A stretch of DNA of 64,000 nt, taken from the NCBI GenBank assembly GCA_963725395.1, contig CAVRYH010000002.1:372001-436000 (forward strand), written 5' to 3'. Below the pieces are notes generated by a model. It was not told the origin of the DNA. It did not search any database and was given only the letters and a program-made list of their open reading frames with translations. Of the stretch, positions 16,231 to 24,500 are shown piece after piece. Source of the DNA: Bog-756 sp963725395 (lineage in GTDB: Bacteria; Actinomycetota; Acidimicrobiia; Acidimicrobiales; RAAP-2). Each line of letters begins with the position of its first letter. Positions within the stretch are counted from its first letter, which is position 1. The translations under genes were made by a program, and so were the position numbers.

Positions 16231-17388
16231 TCAAGGGGCGAGAGCACCGACCACGTAGTTGATGCAGGCGCACAACGACGCGACGTCGTCGGGCTCTATG
16301 GCCGGGAACATGGCGATCCTCAACTGGTTGCGGCCCAGCTTTCGGTAGGGCTCGGTGTCGACGACGCCGTTGGCCCGCAGCACCGCCGCCACTGTGGCGG
16401 CGTCGATCGAGGCGTCGAAGTCGATGGTGCCGACCACACGGCTCCGGTCCTGCTCCCGCTCCACGAACGGAGTGGCGAAGTCCGAGTTCTCCGCCCAGGT
16501 GTAGAGGATCTCCGACGACTTGTCGCAACGGCCTGCCGAGAACTCGAGCCCACCGTTGTCGTTGAACCATTTCACCTGGTGGTCGAAGAGGTAGAGGGTG
16601 GCGAGTGCCGGTGTGTTGTACGTCTGGTCGAGCTTCGAGTTGTCGAGGGCGATGGTCAGGTCCATCGATGCCGGCACCCACCGACCGCCGGCGGCGATGG
16701 AGGCGATGCGGTCCTGGGCGGCAGGGGAGAGAAGTGCCACCCACAGCCCACCGTCGGAGCCGAAGCATTTCTGGGGTGCGAAGTAGTATGCGTCGAACTG
16801 GCTGGGATCGACCCGCAACCCACCGGCACCCGAGGTGGCGTCCACTGCCACCAGGCCTCCGCCCTCGGCCGGCACGGCCGCGCCCGACGGACGGAGGATC
16901 GGCATCATGACCCCGGTGGAGGTCTCGTTGTGAGTCAGGGCGTAGAGGTCGACGTCGTCCCGTGCCACCGGGTCGGGGTGGCTCCCGACCGGGGCCGAGA
17001 TGATCTCGGGCTCACCGAGGTGGGGGGCGTCGGATGCCGCCGTGGCGAACTTGGAGGAGAACTCGCCGAAGCTGAGGTGCTGGCTCTTCCGCTCGATGAG
17101 CCCGAAGGTGGCTGCGTCCCAGAAGCATGTGGTCCCGCCGTTGCCCAGGGCCACCTCGTAACCGTCGGGCAGGGAGAACAGCTCGGCTAGGCCGCTCCGC
17201 AGGCTGGCGACCACCGACTTGACGGTCTTCTGGCGGTGGCTGGTCCCGAGGAAGTGGCCGGCGTCGGAAGCGAGGGCCTCTACGGCCTCGGAGCGGACCT
17301 TGGACGGGCCGGACCCGAACCGGCCGTCGGCCGGGAGCAAATTGGCGGGAATGGCGATGTCAGGGGTATCGGTCACGTATGGAATCAT
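16231..17388 (-). CDS. serC: Phosphoserine aminotransferase
   Basis: 385 residues, EC 2.6.1.52, PLP-dependent: converts 3-phosphohydroxypyruvate and glutamate to phosphoserine. DGRFGSGPSKVR near the N-terminus and GTSHRQKTVKSVV match the actinobacterial SerC type. The PLP lysine is in AYYFAPQKCFGSDGG, and HNETSTGV is a substrate or phosphate-binding segment. The start at 17388 (MIPYVTDTPDI) leaves about 30 residues before the conserved RFGSGPSK, as in mycobacterial SerC. serA is encoded 1.3 kb away on the other strand, so the two steps of serine synthesis cluster. Confidence 0.93.
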   Translation of the reverse strand: MIPYVTDTPDIAIPANLLPADGRFGSGPSKVRSEAVEALASDAGHFLGTSHRQKTVKSVVASLRSGLAELFSLPDGYEVALGNGGTTCFWDAATFGLIERKSQHLSFGEFSSKFATAASDAPHLGEPEIISAPVGSHPDPVARDDVDLYALTHNETSTGVMMPILRPSGAAVPAEGGGLVAVDATSGAGGLRVDPSQFDAYYFAPQKCFGSDGGLWVALLSPAAQDRIASIAAGGRWVPASMDLTIALDNSKLDQTYNTPALATLYLFDHQVKWFNDNGGLEFSAGRCDKSSEILYTWAENSDFATPFVEREQDRSRVVGTIDFDASIDAATVAAVLRANGVVDTEPYRKLGRNQLRIAMFPAIEPDDVASLCACINYVVGALAP

Positions 17389-17453
17389 GGCACCATGCAT
17401 GAGCAGCCCGAAACCGGACCCCCCGAGGCCGGTCGCCGTCCGTGCCCGGAACC

Positions 17454-18659
17454 ATGACCCATCGTCGGATCTCCGCACGGGCTGCCGCGGTCTCCCCGTC
17501 GGCGACCCTGGCCGTGGACGCCAAGGCCAAGGCCCTGAAGGCGGGCGGGGAGAGCGTCATCGGCTTCGGGGCGGGCGAGCCCGACTTCCCGACGCCCGAG
17601 GCCATCGTGGCCGCCGCGGTCGAAGCCTGCCGCGACCCGGCCATGCACAAGTACACTCCGACGGCCGGCTTGCCCGAGCTCCGCGAGGCCTTGGCCGTCA
17701 AGACCCGGCGGGACTCCGGACTCGAGGTGTCCGCTTCGCAGATTCTGGTAACAAATGGGGGCAAGCAGGCCATCGCCAACTCGTTCGCCGTGCTCTGCGA
17801 CCCTGGCGACGAGGTGCTGGTACTGGCTCCGTACTGGACCACCTACCCCGAGGTGGTCACCCTGGCCGGAGGGGTGCCCGTGGTCGTCCCGACGGACGCC
17901 AGCACCGGCTTCCGCGCCACCGTCGAGCAGCTGGAGGCGGCCACCACCGACCGGACCAAGGTGTTGCTGTTCGTGTCGCCCTCGAACCCCACCGGTGCGG
18001 TGTACCCGCGGGAAGAGATCGAGGCCATCGGGCGCTGGGCCGTCGCACGCGGCCTCTGGGTACTGACCGACGAGATCTACGAGCACCTGGTGTACGGCGA
18101 TGCCGAGCACCACTCCATGCCGGTCGTCGTGCCGGAGTTGGCCGAACGGTGCATCGTGGTCAACGGGGTGGCGAAGACCTACGCCATGACCGGCTGGCGG
18201 GTCGGGTGGATGATCGGGCCGACCGACGCCATCACCGCTGCCACCAACCTGCAGTCGCACGAGACCTCGAACGTGGCCAATGTCTCTCAGCGGGCGGCCC
18301 TGGCCGCCGTGTCTGGGGACCTGAGCGCGGCCGCGGAGATGCGCCGGGCGTTCGACCGGCGCCGGAAGACCATCCACTCCATGCTGAACGACATCGAAGG
18401 TGTCGACTGCCTCCTACCCGAGGGGGCGTTCTATGCCTTCCCGTCGGTCGTGGGGCTCTACGGGCGCGACATCCGCGGCCGGCGCTCGACGTCCAGCGCC
18501 GAGCTGGCCAACGTGGCCATCGAGGAGGCCAAGGTGGCGGTGGTGCCGGGCGAGGCGTTCGGCGCCCCGGGGTACTTCCGGATGTCCTACGCCCTGGGCG
18601 ACGACGACCTCGTCGAAGGGGTGTCCCGCCTGGCCAAGTTGTTCGGCGACGCCAGCTGA
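17454..18659 (+). CDS. Class I aminotransferase, aspartate aminotransferase type
   Basis: 401 residues from ATG 17454 (MTHRRISARAAAVSPSATLAVDAKAKAL). Fold-type I PLP enzyme: GEPDFPTPEAI, YTPTAGLPELREA, NGGKQAIAN, PSNPTGAVY, LTDEIYEHLVY, the Schiff-base Lys in NGVAKTYAMTGWRVGW and the carboxylate-binding Arg in YFRMSYAL. The usual Ser before the Lys (GVSKT) is Ala here. The pattern is that of subgroup I-gamma aspartate aminotransferases, some of which also act on prephenate. Divergent from serC, so the 65-base gap must hold both promoters. Confidence 0.88.
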   Translation: MTHRRISARAAAVSPSATLAVDAKAKALKAGGESVIGFGAGEPDFPTPEAIVAAAVEACRDPAMHKYTPTAGLPELREALAVKTRRDSGLEVSASQILVTNGGKQAIANSFAVLCDPGDEVLVLAPYWTTYPEVVTLAGGVPVVVPTDASTGFRATVEQLEAATTDRTKVLLFVSPSNPTGAVYPREEIEAIGRWAVARGLWVLTDEIYEHLVYGDAEHHSMPVVVPELAERCIVVNGVAKTYAMTGWRVGWMIGPTDAITAATNLQSHETSNVANVSQRAALAAVSGDLSAAAEMRRAFDRRRKTIHSMLNDIEGVDCLLPEGAFYAFPSVVGLYGRDIRGRRSTSSAELANVAIEEAKVAVVPGEAFGAPGYFRMSYALGDDDLVEGVSRLAKLFGDAS

Positions 18660-18734
18660 TGTCGAGAGGCGCCGACCGGCCTGGGCACAGGCTCGAAACC
18701 GCAAGTTCATTGATCTCCCTCAGAAAGGAACACC

Positions 18735-20300
18735 ATGGGTAGGGTGCTCGTCACCGAGAAGCTGGCCCAGCCGGGCCTGGATCTGATGGCCGAAGCCGGG
18801 CACGAGGTCGATGTGCAGCTCGGCCTGTCGCCCGAGCAGTTGGTGGCGGCCGTCGTTGGCGCCCACGCCCTCGTCATCCGTTCCGCCACCACGGTGACCG
18901 GCGACGTACTGGCGGCGGGGACCGATCTGATCGTCGTGGGTCGTGCCGGAATCGGGCTCGACAACGTCGACGTGGCCGCGGCCACCGAGCGCGGGGTAAT
19001 GGTGGTCAACGCGCCCCAGTCCAACATCCTGTCGGCCGCCGAGCAGGCGATGGCCCTGCTTCTGGCCCAGGCCCGCAACATCCCACAGGCCCACGCTGCG
19101 CTGGTGGCGGGCAAGTGGGAGCGCTCCAAGTGGGAGGGCGTCGAGCTGCACGGCAAGACCCTCGGCGTGGTCGGCCTGGGTCGGGTCGGCGCCCTGGTGG
19201 CCCAGCGGGCACTGGCCTTCGGGATGCGGCTGGTGGCCTACGACCCCTTCGTCTCGGCCGATCGGGCCAAGCACATGGGGGTCCAGCTCATGGGCCTTGA
19301 CGAGCTGATGGCCGTGTCCGACTTCGTGACCGTTCACCTGCCGAAGAATGCGGAGACACTTGGGCTGATCGGTAAGGACCTTCTGGCCAAGGCCAAGCCC
19401 GGCCTCCGAATCATCAACACCGCCCGGGGCGGCATCGTGGACGAGGTGGCGCTGGCCGAGGCCATCCGCTCGGGCCGGGTGCAAGGAGCCGGGCTCGACG
19501 TCTTCGCTAAGGAGCCGACCACCGAGTCGCCACTGTTCGAGTTGCCATCGGTCGTCGTGTCGCCACATCTCGGTGCGTCGACAGCCGAGGCCCAGGACAA
19601 GGCGGGCGTCACCATCGCCGAGCAGGTGATCCTGGCATTGAACGGCGACTTCGTCCCGTTCGCCGTCAACGTGGCAGCGACCGACGTCTCGGAGACCGTG
19701 CGGCCGTTCATGGGACTGGCCGAGCAGTTGGGCAAGATCCTGTCCGGTCTCAACGACGGGCTGCCCGACACGCTGGAGATCGAGTATCAGGGCGGTCTGG
19801 CCGGTGCCGGCACCGGCATCCTCACCCTGTCGGTGTTGAAGGGGATGTTCGGTGCGGCGACCGAGGAGCCGGTGAGCTACGTGAACGCGCCCCAGCTGGC
19901 CGAGGAACGGGGCCTCGAGGTGCGGGAGACATCCACGGTGACCGCCCACGACTACGTCAACCTGATCACGGTTCGAAGTGGGGACCATTCGGTGGCGGGG
20001 ACCCTGAGCGGGCCGCGCTCAGAGCCTCGTCTGGTGATGATGGACGACCACACCGTCGAGGTGCCGCCGGCCCCCCATATGGTGGTGGTGCGCAACGACG
20101 ACAGCGCCGGCATGATCGGGGCCGTGGGTACCATCATCGGCGAGGCCCACGTCTCCATCTCGTCCATGGCCGTGGGCCCTTCTGCCACCGGCAACACAGC
20201 GCTCATGGTGCTCTCCACCGACCAGAAGGTGCCCGACGACGCACTCCAGCGACTGCGCGCCACCGCCGGGATCAGTGACGTGCACACCATCGAGCTCTGA
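18735..20300 (+). CDS. serA: D-3-phosphoglycerate dehydrogenase, long form with ASB and ACT domains
   Basis: 521 residues, EC 1.1.1.95: NAD-dependent first step of serine synthesis. NAD motif GLGRVG (147-152), NTARGGIVDEVAL with the catalytic Arg, LDVFAKEP with the Glu, and SPHLGAST with the catalytic His. After about residue 310 come the allosteric-substrate-binding domain and a C-terminal ACT domain (MVVVRNDDSAGMIGAVGTIIGE), so feedback by serine is expected as in mycobacterial SerA. A strong AAAGGAA site precedes the ATG. Confidence 0.96.
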   Translation: MGRVLVTEKLAQPGLDLMAEAGHEVDVQLGLSPEQLVAAVVGAHALVIRSATTVTGDVLAAGTDLIVVGRAGIGLDNVDVAAATERGVMVVNAPQSNILSAAEQAMALLLAQARNIPQAHAALVAGKWERSKWEGVELHGKTLGVVGLGRVGALVAQRALAFGMRLVAYDPFVSADRAKHMGVQLMGLDELMAVSDFVTVHLPKNAETLGLIGKDLLAKAKPGLRIINTARGGIVDEVALAEAIRSGRVQGAGLDVFAKEPTTESPLFELPSVVVSPHLGASTAEAQDKAGVTIAEQVILALNGDFVPFAVNVAATDVSETVRPFMGLAEQLGKILSGLNDGLPDTLEIEYQGGLAGAGTGILTLSVLKGMFGAATEEPVSYVNAPQLAEERGLEVRETSTVTAHDYVNLITVRSGDHSVAGTLSGPRSEPRLVMMDDHTVEVPPAPHMVVVRNDDSAGMIGAVGTIIGEAHVSISSMAVGPSATGNTALMVLSTDQKVPDDALQRLRATAGISDVHTIEL

Positions 20301-20323
20301 CCGGTGGCTGGCAGGCACATCAA

Positions 20324-20692
20324 GTGACCGACGTGGGGGTGGGTAGCTGCCCGACCTTTGCCGAGGGCCAGGTGATGACTATATTCCGCTCGAGGCGTCG
20401 CTCCGAGGCTCAGGAGGCCTACGAGCAGCTAGCGGTGGAGATGGAGCGTGCAGCGCGTGGCTTGCCGGGGTTCGTGGACTTCAAATCCTTCACCGCCGAG
20501 GACGGCGAGCGGGTGAGCCTGGTCACCTTCGCATCACCGGACGCTCAGCGGGCATGGAGGGAAGACCCCCGCCACCGGGCTGCTCAGGAGCGAGGTCGAC
20601 GTGAGTTCTACCTCGAATACAGCGTGCAAGTGGGCGAGTGCGTCCACGTGTCCACGTGGGAGTCGGGGATCAGCCCTGCCGGTTCTGGTTGA
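20324..20692 (+). CDS. Antibiotic biosynthesis monooxygenase (ABM) domain protein
   Basis: 122 residues from GTG 20324, with GGCAGG about 10 bases upstream. The core (QVMTIFRSRRRSEAQEAYEQL, LPGFVDFKSF, then RVSLVTFASPDAQRAWREDPRHRAAQERGRREFYLEYSVQV) is the ferredoxin-like ABM fold. Such small dimers include heme-degrading and quinol monooxygenases as well as proteins of unknown role; no heme-ligand pattern can be confirmed. It lies 23 bases after serA and may be co-transcribed. Confidence 0.75.
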   Translation: MTDVGVGSCPTFAEGQVMTIFRSRRRSEAQEAYEQLAVEMERAARGLPGFVDFKSFTAEDGERVSLVTFASPDAQRAWREDPRHRAAQERGRREFYLEYSVQVGECVHVSTWESGISPAGSG

Positions 20693-20877
20693 GCGGGACG
20701 GGCGGCCACGTGTCGCCGCCGGGCACAGGAAGCAGATCCCGGGATGAACGGCCGACCCGTGACCTCGAGGTCAGAGTGCGCCGGAGGACCGCCGCCGCGG
20801 AGACAATGCCCGCTACAGCGAGAGCCGACCTGACCAAGCGCGTCGTCATCCGGTCATCCTATGGCCCTCGGGGCACG

Positions 20878-22297
20878 TCAACCCACGGCGCCGCCGGACT
20901 GCATGATGGGATCGGTCGGTGCGACGTCGTAACTGCAGGCGGTGGTGAGCGACGGGACCCAGTTCCAGACGAGGAGCCCACTGCTCCCGGCACTGAACTG
21001 CGCTTGCTCCTTGGCGATGAATGCCGCGTTTCGGGTGGCGTCGCTCAGGCATCCCGGGCCGGTGCCGGCAATCAGCCCCGCCTCTCCGGCGATGATGGGC
21101 TTATCCAATGCCGCGGCCTGAGCGAGGCGAACGGGCATGCCTTGTTGGTCTCCGCCTCCGATAGGCGTTTCCCCCCAGTAGTCGTGGTACGAGAGGACAT
21201 CGATGCCCGGACTGGCCGATACGTACTGGTAGTCGGACCCCTCTGTCCCGCACTGTCCTCCTCCGAGCAGTCCGCTCTCGACGAGGTGGCGTGGGTCGAG
21301 GGCGTGGATCTCGGCCCCAACGGTGTCGAAGAAGTAACGGAGGGCGGAAGCCGCCACCGCCTCGTCAGGACACGTCTGATTGCCGCTGCAGTTCGACGGC
21401 TGGTACTGCGCCGGGCAGGTGGAGGCCTCGGCCTCGGAGATCGGCTCCCACATGCCGAGCGCGGGCGATCCGGCGTAGCGGGTGACGATGTCCTGGAGGT
21501 AGGTCCAATAGGACAGTGGAGTCAACCCCGATCCGTTCGAGTTCGAGGGACTGTTGAATACATCGCGGAATCCTCCTTCGTACCAAGACGGGTCCTGCCA
21601 ATGCCCCCCGTCGCAGGTTCCCCCTTGATCGGTGATGGCCACGATCAACCGCTGTCCGTGGGAGACGGCGGCAGCAAAGACCCGGTCCAGCGGTGCCCAG
21701 TCGAGTTGATGGGTGGCCACGTTCGTGGCCATGGTGCCCTGGAACGCCCAGATCCGGACGAGCGAGTTGGGCGGCAGTGAGGCGAAGAGGTCGTTGAGCT
21801 GTTGATCACTCAGCTCCGCTCCGCATCCGTTGTTGATTCCCCACTCCGTGGCCGCCTCGTAGGCGTCCACCCCGGTGAACCGATAGACCGAACCGTCTAA
21901 GACGAGGTGGGTACCAGCCACCTGGATGATCGGGCTGTTCGGAAGCGCCGACGTGGTCGGTGGGCTTGCCGGGGCGGGTGTCGTCGCCGGAGGGGCGGTC
22001 GCCGGCGGGGTGGCGAGGGACGGCGGCGGTGGCAACGAGACTGCGGCGGAGACTGTGGAAGTGGTGGTCGTCGACGTGCCGGTCGACCGGGATGCGCTCC
22101 CCCCGCGCAGCCACCTCCGAGCCGTGGACCACGGGTGACGAAGGCGCCCAGGCGACGACACCGGCGGTGACCACTGCGGCGACGATGGCCATTTTGGCGA
22201 TGAGCCCGTACGGGAGGCTGCGACCGCCCGGCTGCGGGCCGAGCCGGAGCCATCCCCGATGCTGGCCCGCCCGGCCGCCCCCGTCCTCTGCGCCCAT
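20878..22297 (-). CDS. Secreted GH5-like glycoside hydrolase, apparent frameshift after the signal peptide
   Basis: The main frame (20878 to about 22104) carries a Thr/Pro-rich linker and a hydrolase domain: LVRIWAFQG, GMWEPISEAEAS with a candidate acid/base Glu, DVLSYHDYW, PIIAGEAGL with a candidate nucleophile Glu, and LLVWNWVPS. This is the clan-A, GH5/endo-mannanase-like pattern. The frame's own N-terminus lacks a signal. The signal-like stretch LIAKMAIVAAVVTAGVVAWA lies in another frame (start 22297). Removing one G from the six-G run at 22099-22104 (coding strand) joins the two. A paralogue at 51659-52927 has an intact signal. Either a sequence error, phase variation or real damage. Confidence 0.75.
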
Positions 22298-22483
22298 CTG
22301 GCTTCTGTCGGCGTCAACGCACCCCAGCTTGAACGCAGGGGATCATCCCAACAACGGGCAATGAACCGCCGATTGCTGGTCAGACGGGAGTTTCAGGCTT
22401 CAGGAGTTGGGGTGCGATGCCGGACGTCGACGCCTCACGAGCACTGTGTCGCCGAAGATCGCCGCGGCTGACGAGCGGCAGCA

Positions 22484-23182
22484 TCAGAACGGAGGGGACC
22501 TCCGGAAGGCCATTTCCCGGGTCCGCAGCGGAATCGCTCGGACTCGGGTCCACGTAGACGGAAGCGATCGGACCGGGTCTCCCGCGCCGGACGCGTCCTC
22601 AGCGACCACCAGGATGCAGGCCTGGGTCAGATCGCACACCGGCGTGTGCGCCGAGCGCTCGCCCAGGACAATTCTGTCCGGGAGCGCATGGATCGGATAT
22701 CCCTGGTAGCCCACGTTTCCGCGGTCGCCAGCGTAGAGAGGAGCGCTCTGGGCGGTCCGGTGATCGCATCGCAGGTCGGAGGTGGGGGTACTGCCGCCCC
22801 CGCGCACTCTTTGATGAAGAGGCGAGAGTGCGGTCACAGCACCGAATCGGGTCCGACCGTGACGGTGACAGACTGGCCGCTCGAGAACGGGCCGTCAGGG
22901 GCGTCCGTGACGAGCGAGACCACGCTGGGCTTCGAAGGCGGGCAGTGTGGGGGCGCCGTCCCTGGGTCGGTCTCGAGATGGTCGTAATGGCCACAATCAG
23001 TACCCGGTGGCTGAGGCCGCTCCGGCCGGGGGCAGCCCAACAGTGGGCGCCCGTGCGATCGACACTCGGACGACCGAAACGGCTCCGAGGATCGACATCG
23101 TCACCAGTACGGTGATCACGACCTTCGCCACTGACAGCGACGCGACCCGCTGCCTCGGCCTCTTGTTCCCCTGCCCGTTCAT
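22484..23182 (-). pseudogene. Decayed gene for a secreted GQT/ECA-module protein
   Basis: Pieces of one gene lie in three minus-strand frames. From 23182, MNGQGNKRPRQRVASLSV and a hydrophobic signal; then, in a second frame, SSGQSVTVTVGPDSVL, an in-frame TGA (22834-22836), and PHSRLFIKECAG after the stop; then a third frame with GGGSTPTSDLRCD and YPIHALPDRIVLGERSAHTP and VCDLTQACILVVAED. The order and motifs match the intact proteins at 29924 and 30451 (GPNSLFQPHSRVNILECADPGG, then YALYAIPNITLGEQ, then VCNQTHKCVLFVGE). At least two frameshifts and one stop make a functional product unlikely. Confidence 0.7.
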
Positions 23183-23669
23183 GAATGAAGCCTCTCTGGC
23201 GGCTGGCGACGACGTCTGCTCTCTTCTCCGGGGTCGAGGACCGGGACAACTCCTCAAAAACTCAATCAGCGGATCTCACGCCACTCGACCGATCGGCGCA
23301 ATCGCACGATCCTGCACTCTCTCATGTGACGCGAGGGTGACATGAGAGTGAAAGGTTTGTGACAGATGCAGTTCAGGAGGTCGCCGCGCACGGAACTCAT
23401 CGCGGGTCCGCGGTCGGGCAGAAGGCGTCTCCACCGCCAAGCGCCGTCTGCGCGGGTTTCCCTTGTCCGACGCCCCTGTGACGCTTGAGTCGCGCCCAGG
23501 TAACCCCAAGGTTATTTCTGTGTGTCACCAGGGGTTTTGCATTGACTGGCCCTTCGTCCCGTGTGAGATTGCCCTCAGACGACGACCGCACCGTCATGTC
23601 GTCGTGCCAATACCGTCCCCGCCAATTTCCCGATCCGCATCGAGCCTGAGTTCCCAAAGGAGTAACGAC
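23183..23669. other. 487-base intergenic region with PHO-box-like array
   Basis: No credible gene. It holds the 11-bp repeat array at 23325-23368, an overlapping inverted repeat (CTCTCATGT / ACATGAGAG), and, nearer the plus-strand gene, GGTAACC and GGTTATT about 11 bases apart (near 23500), which may be a weak second box. The ribosome binding site AAAGGAGT at 23656 belongs to the gene at 23670. Confidence 0.6.
23325..23368 (-). promoter_or_regulatory. Candidate PHO box, four 11-bp direct repeats
   Basis: Plus-strand heads TGTGACG (23325), GGTGACA (23336), AGTGAAA (23347) and TGTGACA (23358) are exactly 11 bases apart. Minus-strand sense points to the decayed gene whose start was at 23182, about 140 bases away; the plus-strand PEVP gene is 300 bases off. 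Confidence 0.45.
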
Positions 23670-24365
23670 ATGAAGCCTCGCCACACCGCAAGGAGATTCG
23701 GAACAGTCGCGGCCATCGCTTCGGTCAGCGCCCTTTCCGCACTGGCCTTTGCGGGCACTGCCGGTGCCCTCAGCATCGGCAGCCAGGTCCCCGATTCCGC
23801 CCTACCGATCAGCCCCGATCCGACCTCCGGCCTGACCGTGACCCCAGGTACCCCGTACTCGAGCGGCCAGACCATCTCGGTACAGGTACCGCCCAACTCG
23901 GTACTCACCCCTAATACGAACGTAGTCCTCGAGGAGTGCGCGGCCCCCAACGGCGTGCTTCCGACCCTTCCCTCGCAGTGCGACAGCAATACGTTCTCGC
24001 AGGACACCATCATTCCCACCTCGTCCGGACCCAACACGGGTGCGTTCACCTACAACGCCTACCAGGTGTATGCCTTGCCCGACCTCCTCATCGGTGACAC
24101 GGCCGACAGCGCCGTCACCTGTGGAGACAGCCCGGCGACCGAGTGCGTGATCGGAATGTTCGACGACACCGAGAGCTTCACGGCACCCCACCTTTTCTCC
24201 CAGACGTTCTACGTCGTCCCGAGCGCCCGTGACCAGGCGACGACCCCTGGACCGGGAGATGGTACGCCCGAGGTACCCGTGGCCGTCGGCTTGCCCCTCG
24301 CCGCCGCTGGGATCTTCGGTGGCATCACGCTCCGCCGCCGCCGGTCCGCCAGGTCGGCCGCCTGA
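23670..24365 (+). CDS. Secreted GQT/ECA-module protein with PEVP C-terminal signal
   Basis: 231 residues with a strong ribosome binding site (AAAGGAGT, 6 bases before the ATG). A signal peptide ends near AGA (about residue 32). The mature domain has SSGQTISVQVPPNSVL, LEECAAPNG, AYQVYALPDLLIGD and TECVIGMFDDTESF, with four Cys likely forming two disulphides. The order of these motifs recalls the neocarzinostatin-like Ig fold; that is an inference. The C-terminus is PEVP (200-203), a Gly/Ala/Leu membrane segment and RRRR. It is the best-formed exosortase-type tail in the window. The N-terminal domain of the protein at 26598 is very similar. Confidence 0.8.
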   Translation: MKPRHTARRFGTVAAIASVSALSALAFAGTAGALSIGSQVPDSALPISPDPTSGLTVTPGTPYSSGQTISVQVPPNSVLTPNTNVVLEECAAPNGVLPTLPSQCDSNTFSQDTIIPTSSGPNTGAFTYNAYQVYALPDLLIGDTADSAVTCGDSPATECVIGMFDDTESFTAPHLFSQTFYVVPSARDQATTPGPGDGTPEVPVAVGLPLAAAGIFGGITLRRRRSARSAA

Positions 24366-24500
24366 CCCAGTCCGCTGGGCGCCACCCAGCTCCCGCAACG
24401 GTACAGCTTGGTAGCCGTCGGGGGCAGGGTGGGGCCCGGTCGAAGTCCCCACAGACACCAATCATCCAGAGCATCTCAAGCTAAGGAGACAACCAGCACC

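Noticed and set aside
18720..19988. A 422-codon minus-strand frame opposite serA
   Set aside because: Antisense shadow of a clear serA; no domain pattern.
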